This document shows positions 25,891-37,800 of a DNA stretch of 64,000 nt, one piece after another. The first letter of the stretch is position 1. Each line of letters opens with the position of its first letter. The translations under genes and the position numbers were made by a program. This DNA is from Isosphaeraceae bacterium EP7 (GTDB lineage Bacteria > Planctomycetota > Planctomycetia > Isosphaerales > Isosphaeraceae), in assembly GCA_038400315.1 (NCBI GenBank), contig CP151667.1, positions 2,553,174-2,617,173 of the forward strand. Reading direction: 5' to 3'. Below the pieces are notes generated by a model. The model had not been told where the DNA came from. It made no database searches and saw only the letters and a list, made by a program, of their open reading frames with translations.

Positions 25891-28800
25891 TCAGAGCCCC
25901 CACCAGCCCAGGGCGATGTCGGAAAGCAACTCGGTGGACTGGAGTGCCCGCTCGACAACCCTCGAGCCGGGCCGGACAGCCTCAATCACAGACCCGTCAG
26001 AATTCATCGACCCCGAGGCCGTCTCGACCCTGACGGCCTGGTAGCGTCCCGCCCCGACCGGCCTGGCCGAACTCGGGGCCGACGGGATCCGCCGACGCCA
26101 AGCCGGTCCCGTGGGAACGGTCTTCCGGACCGATGCCGCCTCGGCGAAGCTCGGGGTGATCACGGGGTCGGTCGGCCAGACCGAGGGGGGGGCGAGGGTC
26201 GCGATGAGAGGGGCCGCCCCTCCCGAGGGCGCGACGACTGCGAAGATCGCCGAGCCTGGTTCGAGAAGGTCGCGATCAGCGGCCAGGTCGAGCACACCGC
26301 CGCCCGAGCCCGCCCCAAGGGCGACTAGTCGCATCTCTAAAGGAGCGGCGGAGGGAGACAGGGCGACTTCCGGCACTGAGGGCATGCTCACCGAGGTGCC
26401 GAATGCCCCCGACATGACCACCGGCGCGGGGGCCGATTGCAGCCAAGCCGAGTTGGGGAGGGGGTGGGCGGGGGTCCCCCGCGTGTCTCTCTGATTGACG
26501 TAAAGCTCGATATACCAGCCGAGGTAGCTCTTGATCTGGTCAAGGCCAATCTCGTGTTCGGGGATGTCGAATGCCATCCAGAGAGTCGCGGCCTCGGCCT
26601 GGGTGACGTGGTTCGTGGCGTTCTTGCCCCCCGCCATGAAGCCGAGGTCGTCGGTGAAGATCGGCTCCTTCGCGGCGTTGTACTCGTCGAACAGGCCGAG
26701 GTTATGGCCTAGCTCGTGGCCGATGGCGTAGCCGAAGAACTTCCCGAGGTTGGCGAGCGAGGCCGGCGAGAACTCGCCGAAGGTCTCGGAGAAAAGGTAC
26801 AGGACTTCTCCCAGGACGACCTGATTCGCAATATTTCCCCCGGGCCAATCCGCCAGGGCCCCCCCACGCTCCGGGTTCGTGGCCTGGTCCATGACGAAGC
26901 GGATCGAGGCAAGCGAGATGTCGGACCTTAACTGGATATCGGCGTTGGAGAGGTCGTCGACTTTCTCGATGACCGAACTCCACGCCTGGTCGATGAGGGC
27001 GGCGCTGCCGACGTCGGGAACGTAGAATGCGAAATAATTGATGTCGTTGCTCCCGCCCGATTCGAAGGAGATTGCCCCTTCTTCAGCGAACGGCTTGTAG
27101 ATATCCCCGGTGAGCGACTGGTCGAGCCCGCCGAGGAATAGCTCCCAGTCTTCGTCGACAATCTGGAGGGAGCCAGTGAAGGTGAAGAGGTCCTGGATCG
27201 GCGCGAACCACGGCAGATAGACATCGGGGTTGGCCGATGCGAAGTAGACTTCGGGGTTGAGCAGGAGGGCGGTCAACTCATTTCGGAGGGAGTCGAGGTT
27301 GAGATTGACGGTCTGCCGCTCCGTGGCCCGCGCGGAGAGATCGACGGCGCCGATCTGCTTCCCTCGGAGATAGAACTTCGCGATCCCGTCGTAGGAGCCT
27401 TCCTGGTCGGAGGAGAAGCCGAGAGCGTAGAGTCCGGTGGACACCTCGGAGGCGGCGAATTTGGAGTTGGCGCCTTCGATCTGAATCCCAACCTCATGGC
27501 ACCCGTCCCCTTCGAGGGAGACGATGACCTCGCGGGTGTGCCCGGCGAGCGTGTCGGCGAACTTGAGTTTCCCGTCGTTCATGTCCTCGTCGCCGGCATC
27601 GACGAGCCGATAGACGCTGAGCTCGTCCTTCAGTTCCTTACCGACCTGACTGCCGGTCTGACTCACGAAGATAGGCCGGCTCGACACATAAATCTGCGAC
27701 CAGAGGAGCTGGTCGTGGGCGATCCCCGCGCCCTGGTCGTTCAGCGTATCGAAGTAATTTGACGCGAGTTCGGTCGTAACGGTGAAGGTGAGTGACTGGC
27801 CCGGGGCCAGGCGGACTGGGGCAGCGAGAATCACATGGGAGGCGCTGTCATTGAGAGCAGTGACGACCCCGCCGGGGAGCCCCGCGATCGACCGAATGAA
27901 GGCGTTGGCACCCACTTCGATCCGAGTGATCTCCATCCCGGTGTTGCCGAGCGGGTTGGTGATCGTGAAGGTCCGCGAGACGTCGCCGGGCTGCGCGAGG
28001 AAGACGGTGTGATCCTTCATCTCGAAGCTGTCGTCGGTGATGTTCAGGCCCTGTTGGAAGAAGATCTCGTCGAGCAGGATCTTGCTATGAACCTTCCCGG
28101 CGGAGGACCTGAGAGTGAACTTGAGCGTGCCGATCTTGCCTCGGACCTCGTCGGGGAGCTTCAGCAGGTAGGTGTCGAGGCCGGCCGCGGAGACATTGAT
28201 GACAGTCGTGTTGAGGCAATCGCCCGCGTTCAGCTCGTGCATCGTCCCGTCGTCGGTGGTGATGACGATCCGGAGCTCGTCGAGGTCGCTCGCCTCGAGG
28301 ACGTTCATGGAGAACCGGAGCCCCGCCGCCATCTCGGGGATATACATCCAGTTGTGGACGATCGAGTTGCCGGTGAAGCGATGGCTGAGCTCGACCGCGT
28401 AGTTGTTATTTCCCGTGTCCTGGAGCCGGCCCTTGCCCTCGACCTGGTCGTCGGAGAGGTCCAGGGAGGTACCGCTGAAACCGCCATGGAACGACCAGCC
28501 CGGCATGGCATACAGCCGGCTGGCATCCGCCAGGGAGAAGCGAGTGGAGCTTAAGCGGTCCTTTTCGGTCAGATACCACGTGCCCGACTCGAAGTCGCCG
28601 TTGAAGATGCTCTGGACGGGGGCGAACTTCGTGCCCGCGGTGTCAAAGACGAGGCTCTCCAGGGGGGAGACGCGTGCATTCGGGTCATCAGAGTTTGTGT
28701 TGTCATAGTAGACTTCCAGCCGATTCCCCGAGACCGGCCGCTTGTCGTCGCCGCCGCCGAGGCGACTGTAGAACCACCCGACTCCGATCCCCTCCTGGGG

Positions 28801-31800
28801 TGCTGCGTCTGGCACGCTCGCGTACTGCGCGGGCACGTACCAGGGTTTCGCGTTAAGGCTGTCCACAATGTTCTTCACATTGTCGGAGGCGATCTTTACG
28901 ACAGCGTCCTTGACGCTCCGATATCGGGCTAGCCGGACCATGAAGCCGCTCGAAGCCAGGAAGACCAGGGAGTCGACAAGTCGGCGCTGAACTAGCTCGC
29001 CGTCGGGCCCGGACTGGAACTGGAGAAGGTCCATCGCGGTCGTGCCCGCATACCATCTCCACGCCCGGCTGTGCGGGCCCACGAGCGGGAAGCCCACTCC
29101 GGCGCCCAGGGAGAGCCGGATCTCGCCCGCGTCGTCGCGAGTAAAGCCCGACATCCCGTTGAGGAGGAGGTTGAGGTCGGCACCGTCGCCAGTCTTCGGG
29201 TCCTTATCCGGGTGAAGCGGGTCAGCTCCCGGCGAGAGCGTCCGGCCGTTGGGGGTGAGGCTCCCGACGATGAGATTGTCCTCGGCCAGGCTCTGATAAT
29301 AGTTGTCGGCGAACGCGACGTTGTCCCAGACGTGGACCATCGGCTCGTGGAAGTTATCCCACTGGGCCACCACGGGCAACTCAAGGTTCGGCTGATTGAA
29401 GTCGTGGACGTCCAGGGTGGTCATCTGGATGTCGATCGCCTTGCCGTCGACCCGATTCTTTGGGAAGTAGGTCGCGAACCGCTGGATGAGTTCGCCGGTG
29501 ACGACCGTTCCCCGGCTGTGCCCGATGAAGTGGAGCGCCGACTGGAAGAGCTTGCCGTCGATCCCTGCGGAGGCGTCGAGACGGACGAGCGCCGCGAAGA
29601 GGGCATCGGCCGCGGCCTCTGAGAATCCGGAGTCGTCGATGTCCGACTCGGCGACCCAGTCGGAGACCAGCACAAGCGCCTCGCCCAGCTTCGGTGTCCC
29701 CCCTTCCCAGGTTCCGTTCTGCTTGTTGTAGACGAGCACCACGCCACCGCCGGCCGAGGTCGCGATCTCCTTGCCGAGTTCGACGAACTGATTCGCATCC
29801 GAGATCGAATTCCCGAACGCGGCGAAACCATGGGTGATGATCGTCACCCCGTTGAAGGGACCGGCGAGCTTCACCGGTGCCGTGCGGAAGGAGTACCACT
29901 TGCGAGAGCGGTAGCCGTCGGCCGTGGTCGTCTCGACCCCCCAGTAATACACCTGGCCCGCCGTCAGGCGTCGGCCGGTGGGGAGCTTGTACTCATAGAC
30001 GCCATCCCCGGCGGAGGTGATCCCGAGGCTGACCCCGTTGAGGATGCGGTTGGGGTTGAGGTCGAGAAGCTCGAAAAGATCCTCGGGGAAAAGCCCCTCC
30101 CCCGCCGGGGAGGTGCTGAGGTAGAGCTTGGTCTCGACCGGCTGCCGTCCCCCCTCGATCTTCCAGCGGAAGAGCGGCTCCAGGACGTTGCCGGTGCCGA
30201 CCGGTCCGAGCAATTCGAGTACGTTGACTGGGGTCGCCAGGCCCCTGGCCCCACCGAGACTCAGCGGGGCGTTCGCTCCGCTGTAGACCTCATAAACCGG
30301 ATCGGCGCCCTTCGTGCCCCCTTGTAGGGCATAGGCGGCGTGGAGGTCGATGGCCGCGTTGTGCAGCAGGTTTCCGGCGGCATCCTTCACCCGGCCGTCG
30401 ATGATGTCGTTGATGCCGTAGCGGGTCATCAACGATGCGTTCCTAGGGTCGCTCACCGCGGCGTCGATCGCCGTGACGTCGTACACGAAGACCGCCCCCA
30501 GGCCGCCACCCGCGATCGGGATCGTCGGCATCGAGGCGTAGAGGTAGCGGCCGTCGCCCGAGATCGCCAGCTCATACTGGAAGCCGGCGGGAATTGGCCG
30601 GGTGGCCGCCACGAGTGTCGCGGCCCCGAGAGGGTCGCGGATGATGCCGATGTTACTCCCGGCCGGGTAGTCTTCTGGTTCGAAGTGATTATGGCTGGGG
30701 ATTTCCATGTCTGGAGCGTTGTAGCCCATGACGAACGCATACTTCAGGTCGGGTGTGACGACCACCGAACGCACGTTATTGACGTCGAACGCGTCCTCGG
30801 AGCTCCCGAGCGCCATCTGGACCGAACCGGCGAGGCCCCACGCCCCTCCCTGCTTCTTCAAGACGTTGAAGCCCGAGAGGTCAGAGAGATAGTCGGTGAA
30901 GACGATCGCGTTGGGGTCGGAGGTCGAGGTGACGCCGAAGGGGGACGGGCCGACATCGATCGCCGTCTTCTTATCGAGCAGGCCGAGGAGCCCGCCGCCG
31001 AGCTCGATCACGAAAATTCGCCCCTTCTCGGAGGGGGCGTTGCGCTCGTAGCTGACCCGGGCCGGGGCGGCGACGAACAGAGTCTTCCCGTCGGTGCTGA
31101 CCGCGATCCCCCGCAGTCCCTTGGGCGCCGGGCCGACGTCGATCGTTCGGTCGAGTGAGTTGTAGTCCCTCGACGTCGGCGAGATGTCGATCACGTAGAT
31201 CGTCCCGGTGATCGAGTCCGTCACGTAGGCGAACTCGTCGCGGCGGTCGATGACGATGTGAGAGGGGGACGCATTCGGAAGCCGGATGCTGTCGATCACG
31301 TCGGGCGTGGAGGGATCGGCGTCGATCCGCTGGAACGCGACGGTGTCGATGACGTCGATCGTCCCGTCGCTGCGGAGGACGTAGGCCCGCGTCCCGTCGT
31401 TGGTCGCCGCTGTCATCTTCGAGAAGCCCGCGCCCGACAACGCGACCTGCGCCACCGGAGCCTGCGTGCGAGAGTCCAGCACGAGGAGATCCTTCGACCC
31501 GGCCGCATAGCTATAGTCGGAGGTCGCGGGGACCTGGGCCTTCAGGCTCGTCATGATCAGGTCCGGCAGGATCGCCTGCTTGATCGTCCGACGGACCGTG
31601 ATGTAGGCGACACCGAGCGTCACGCCGTGGGGGAGGACCAGGCGGATCTCCTTGCCATCGGGGCTCACCGATTCGATCTCGGCCGTGATGTCGAGGGCTC
31701 CTCGGCGATAGAAGACCTGGTTCAAGAAGTCCAGATCTGCCCCCCCCATCTCGAAGTGAACCTTCAGCTCGTCTTTCCTGGCCCCGAACGCCTCACCGGT

Positions 31801-34800
31801 GATGACGAGCCGGGTCGTGCCGGGGGCCGAGGTGAGGTCGACCCGAATCGACGAGATCCGTGGGGTGTCGGCCTCGGGCATCAATCCCACACCGGTGGGG
31901 ACCGTCACGCTGATGGCGGTGGCGCCCGGCTGGGCCTCGATGACGAAGTCCCTGATCACCGGTGCCCCCGTGCGAGGGATCGCCACCAGCCGCATGTCGT
32001 TGGAGCCGACCGGGATGTCCATGACGAAGCCGGCGAGCAGGCTCATCGAGACGCCCACGCCGATCCCGCCCGCCATGTTGGAGATCAGGTTGAAGGACGA
32101 GCCGCCGTCGTTGATGCCGGTCGTGAACTCGAGCCGCCCCTTCACCTGGCTGGTCGCTTCGGGTGCCATCCCCCACATGTAGGTGCCCTTGATCCGGACG
32201 CCGTCGTAGGGGGGCGACGTCGTCCGGGCGAAGCCATCGGTGCCGACTACCCCGACCTCGACCTGGAACCAGACCGGCATCTCGGTCCCGTCGCCCTTCG
32301 GCACCGCGCCGGCCCGGTAGACGAAGATCTTCGAGCCCGGCAAGACACCCGGCCCGACCGGGATGGCGAGCTGCGCCGGCTGGAGCAACTCCTGGTCGCC
32401 GACGTCGAGCGCGACCGCGCCGACGAACTGGATGAAGCTCGGCAACGCCATGGGGAGGTCGGCCTTCGAGACGGCCTCGATGCGGACCGTGGCCGGCGAC
32501 GTCAGGGCGCCTGGGGCGATCGTCACGAGCGAGCCGTCGGCTCCCCGGACCGCCCCGCCGCCGGTCCCGACCACCGCCGGGCCGGTCCTAGCGGCCTCGA
32601 CATGGACCTCGATCAGACGCTCGGACGGGCCGTTGATGACGGTCACCGTCGCCGAGCCCGCCGCAAGGCCACGCATCAAACCGTCGGGGCCGACCTCCAC
32701 GACACGGGGATCGCTCACGTAGTAGCGGGTGCCCGAGGCGGACGAAGTCAGGTCCTTCGAGCCGTCGAGGGTAATCTTGAGCTGGCGGCCGGAACCGCCG
32801 GTAGCCAGGGTCACCGCATCGGGGTAGACGTCGAGGCCGAACCAGTAGAGGAGGATCTGCTCGCCGGCCGGGGCGCCGACGGCCACCGCCGTCGCGGCCT
32901 GGAGTCCCTTCGCCGAGACAAGCAGGGCCGACGTCCCGTTCGCCAACGCGGTCACAACTCCCGACGAGGAGACCGAGATCACGCCGGGGTCGGAGACGGC
33001 GAAGGTCACATACGAGCCGGGGAGGACGACTCCCTGCTGGTCGGCGAAATCCCCGACCAGGACCACGGTCGTTCGCCCTCCAGCGTCGAGCGAAAGCTCT
33101 CGGGTCGTGATATCGAGCCGAACGAGCGGGGCATCGCTGACGTTTACCCGGACGATCCCCGGGGTCGAGGTGCCGTAGCCGTCATCGGCCACGTACCAGA
33201 AGCTGGCCGCGCCGGAATAGTCGGCATCTGGGGTGAAGGTGATCGTCTTGCCGTCGGCCTCCAGCCGGGCAACGCCGTGGTCGGCTCCCACAACCCGGAT
33301 AAAGACCGGGTCGTCCTCGGGGTCGGCGGCCTTCGCGGCGGCGTCGTACGAGAAGGAGAGGCCTGTGTGCGTCAGAACTTCGCCCGCCGTGACGGCCGGT
33401 GCCCGGTTGGCCGCGAACCCGAGATTGCTCCCCAGGATCTGGACGTCGGCGGCGTCGATCACCCCGTCGAGGTCGGTGTCGGCCCCGACGAGATAGCCGA
33501 ACTGCCCCGCTGAGGTTCCCTGCGCGGAGGCGATGAGCTGCCCATCGACGCCGTCGACCATGCCGTCGCCATTCACGTCGCCCGCGGCGAACATCCTGAG
33601 CGTGTAGCCCCCCGACGTGCCGCCGAGGCCCGCCACTTCGAGCAGGTGCTGCCCTTCGCGATCGATCGCGAACAGGGCGAACGCCGAATTTGCGCTGACC
33701 CGACTGATGAGCGGGGTCAGGCCGGGGATCGATGGGACCGCAGGCCGCAGGCCGCTCCCGGTCGGAGTGGTGATCTCGATGCCTATCAGGATCCGACCGT
33801 CGGCGGTCGCGCGGAGTTCCGACGGACGGACGCCGAACGCGAAGCGGGCGGTCGCGCCGGCGGCCAGGGTGCCTGATGTCGTCGAGGAGAGGTACTGGCC
33901 CGAGCCGCCGAGATCGGCGGTCAGCGGCTGGACCTGCCGGACCGGACCGTACACGACGACCTTGCCTTCGGAGGCCGTCGAGGCGTTCACCAGGTTGAGC
34001 AGGTGGGAGCCGGGGGCATAGCCATAGCGTCCCGAACGGCCGGTCGCGATGTTCCTCGCAGAGATCAGGTTTCCGCCGGCGTCATAGCCGTAGATCAGGC
34101 GAGTTCCATTGGGTGCGACGATCGAGACGATGCGGCCGGCCTCATCGTGGACGAACTGCACCGCCTCGCCCGTCGCGGCGTCGGCGATGCCGGCGTCGCT
34201 AACGAGGAACGTCTGGCCCCCCGGCAGGTTGATCTCGCGGGCCGTGCCGTCGGCGTCAAGCTGATAGGCGGTGCCGTCGGGCGCCCGGAGTGTGTACGCC
34301 TCGGCGTTGAATTCGGGAGCAGCCGGGTGATAGGGGCGGGCCGTCTTGATCTCGTAGAAGCGGTCGCCGACCCGGGTGAGGATTGCCGGGGAGGCGTCGA
34401 GTCGGTAGTCGTTGCCCGCGTCGGGGGTGAAGCTCGGGACGTAATAGGTTAGCCCGGAGACCGTGCTCGACTTAGGGGTGAAAGTGAAGCCGAGCCGACG
34501 CCCGTCGGGGACGGTCAGGTAGACCCTCGTCCCGGCCCGGAACGGCGTGTAGACGCCGAGCGCTTCGCGGCCGGTCGGCTCGACGCCAGCCTGGAGGTTG
34601 AACTCGACGTTGGACAGCCGCCATCCTGGCCCGAACGAGCCGGGACGTCCCGCGTCCAGCGAGTCGTAGGCCCGCACCAGGCTGAGGCCCGTCCCGCCCA
34701 GGGTAACCGCGAGGTCGGTTTCGGAGTGAAGGAACTGAGCCGGCTTGGATGCACCGGAGATCTCGACCGTGACATCAGCCGTCTTCGAACGCCCGCCGAT

Positions 34801-37800
34801 ATCGGCCGCGGTGAGCCTGAGGCGGTAGAAGCCGTTGGCGAGCGAACCCGGATCGAGCCGGGCGAGGACGCCATCGGACCTCGAGTCGTGTCCTCCCGCG
34901 ATACGAAGGAAGGTGTCTGAGCCGAGGGGGGCCAGCTCGAGGGTCCATTCGTCCAGGTTGGTGTCGAACGCCCGGCCGATCAGGTCGGTGGGGGCGGTGA
35001 TCTTCAAGCCCTGGAGGGTAGGGCTGAGCGCGACGTCGGGCGAGGCGAGGTCATTCGGGTCGCGGACCTTGAGGACGGCCTCGGCCGTTCCGATCAGGCC
35101 GTCGGCGTCGGTCGCGGTGGCGTGAAGGATCAGCCGCCCGAACCGGCCGGCGACCACCTCGGCCCGCCCCTGGGCGTCGATCGGCACGGGGACGCCGTCG
35201 ACGGTCAGGGTCAACCCGACGATCTGGGCCAGGCTCCCGGCGATCGCGTGGACAAGCACCCTCTGGCCCGGGACGACCGGGAAACTTGGGGTCAGCTCGA
35301 TGTGGACCTGGGGCTTCGGAGGGGCGATGGAGGCGCGGAGCAGGACGGTCCGGCTCGCGGTCGCCTCGCCGTCGGTGGCCGAGAAGGTGACCAGCGTGTC
35401 GCCCGCCTGGCCCGCGCCCGGCCTCCAGCGAACGTGTCCGGTGGCCGGGTCGAGCATCGCCCCCTGCGGGAGCCCCTGCGCCGCGAAGGTCAGGGTGGTC
35501 CCGGCGTCGGCGTCGGCCGCCACCAGATCGAATTCGAGCCATTCGCCCAGAGTTGCACTGTGGTGCGACGCGTCGAGGCTGGGGGCGCGATTGACGTTGT
35601 CGATGAAGAGCATCACATCGACCATCGAGGTCAGGCCATCGGGGTCGAGCGCCCGGAACGCCAGGAGATAGTCTCCGGCCTGCTCGAATCCCGGGGTCCA
35701 GAGGAACCGGCCCGTCCTGGCGTCGAAGCGGGCTCCGTCGGGGAGCGACGACGCGACCGAGTAGGTCAGCGGGTCGGCGTCGGGATCGGTGGCGACGAGC
35801 GTGAACTGGAGCGGCGTCCCCTCTCGCCCCGATTGCGGCGCCAGCGGCGTCAACGTCGGAGCCTGGTTCGTGTTCGTGACCTCGACGCGGAACGTCTGCG
35901 ATGCCGTGCCGTGGCCGTCACTCGCCGTGACGACAATCCCGGCATAAATTCCGGCCTGGAACAAATTCGGTGCCCAGGAGAGGCGCCCCGTGACGGCGTC
36001 GAGCCTCGCGCCCGCCGGGAGGTTGCGGGCGGAGTAGGTCAGTCGGTCGCCGTCGGGATCAGCGGCGGAGAGGTCGAGGACCAGGGGCGTTCCCTCGGCG
36101 ACGGTCACGTCACCGACGGCGGCCAGCGTCGGTGCGGCGTTGGAGGCGCGGGCGACCAGGCGGAATGTCCTCGATGCGGACACGGAGGAGGCAGGGTCGC
36201 CGTTGCCACCGTCGAGGACGCGGACCGTCACGTCGTAAATGCCGGCCTGCCCCTGGTTCGGGGTCCAAATCAGCGTGGCCTCGCCGTAAATCGAGGAGGG
36301 CTCGATCCGGGCGCCGGCGGGGAGGCCGTCGGCCTCGAAAGTGAGAGACTCCTCGTCGAGGTCGCGAGCGAACAGGGCCAGTCGGAGCTCCTGGCCGATC
36401 ACGGCCACGGTGTCGCCGACGTGACCCAGGCTCGGGGGATCGTTGGGGGAGACAACCGTGACGATGAACGTCTGCTCGGCCGACAGGGCAGCCCAGGCGC
36501 CGTCTCCGTCTCCCTCGTCGGTCGTCCGCAGAGTGATCGTGTAGTTCCCGCGGTGTCCCGTCCCCGGAGCGAATCGAAGCAGGGCGGTCCCGTCGCCGCG
36601 ATCGACGAAGGCAGCGAAGGGGGGGAGCCCGAAGCCGGGCAGGCCGGCGGCCGCGATCGCGACCGGGTTGCCGTCGGGGTCGATGACACGAATGGGCACA
36701 TCGAGGACACCGCCGCGGTCGACCGAGACGTTGGCGATCGGCGCGAAGACCGGCGGCCGGTTCGTATTCAGGACAGTGATCGGGACGACAACGGTGGTCG
36801 TCAGAGGCATGCCGGTGCCGTCGCCGTCGTCTCTGGCCGAGATCGTGATGGAGTAGCTTCCGGCAGCAGAGTACCCGGGGAGCCAGGTGATCATTCCCGT
36901 CGCGGGGTCGAAGGCAGCCCCCTGCGGGAGCCCCGTGACGGTGTAAGCGACCAAGGACGACGTCCCCTCGAGCGGGGTCAGAGTCCCGTCGGGGAGCCGG
37001 TCCTGCGGGATGTGCCCGGGGTTGTCCGGGTCGGCCGCGAAGGCGCGGAAGCGGAGGACCTGGCCCTCGCGGACCTGCCACCCGCTCAGGTCATCGAAGC
37101 TCGGGGCCGCATTCGCGTTGAGGACCGTGACGTTGAACTCTCGAGTCGTCGAGAGCGAGCCGTCGGTGACCGTCACCGGGATCTGGTAGGTACCGTGCTG
37201 GAAGTAGCCGGGGGTCCATTCGAGCACGCCGGTCAGCGGGTTGAGGGTCGCCCCCGCGGGGAGCATGGAGCTGTGATAAACGACGGCGTCACCCTCGGTG
37301 TCGTCGGCGATCATCGCGATCCGGAGCCGGTCCCCTTCGAGGATGGTCCGGTCGGCGGGGCGCACCAGCGTCGGCGCCTGGTTCGTGGGGGCGATCACCA
37401 GGGTTGTTGACCGGACGACGCGGTGGATGCCGTCGCCGACGATCAGGCGGACGTCGGGATAGGTGCCGGCCGCGTCGAAGCCCGGGGTCCAGATCAAGGC
37501 CCGTTGCATCGGGTCGAAGACGGCGCCCGGGGGGAGGTTCTCGGCCCAGTAGGTCAGCAGGTCTCCCTCGGGGTCGGTGGCCTGGAGGGCGATCTCCAGC
37601 GGCATCCCCTCGCGGCCCTCGATCTTGTCCGGCAACGCCGCCACGACAGGCGCCAGATTCGTGCCCGAGACGTCGATCGTGAACTCCTGGGTCGCCGAGC
37701 GGCCCTTCGAGTCGTAGACCTGGAGGACGACCGTCGCGGCGATCGGCGAGGCGACCGTGGGGAGCCACCGGACCCTACCGGTCGCCGAGTCGACCGTCAT

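Noticed and set aside
25804-26328. Plus-strand gene overlapping the 3' end of the giant gene
   Set aside because: The translation is P/R/D-rich without domains and is antisense to the end of the giant protein.
31258-37410. Long plus-strand frames of 751 and 762 codons opposite the giant gene
   Set aside because: They show low-complexity R/D/G/V-rich translation with no motifs and run opposite well-supported domains, so they arise from codon bias.
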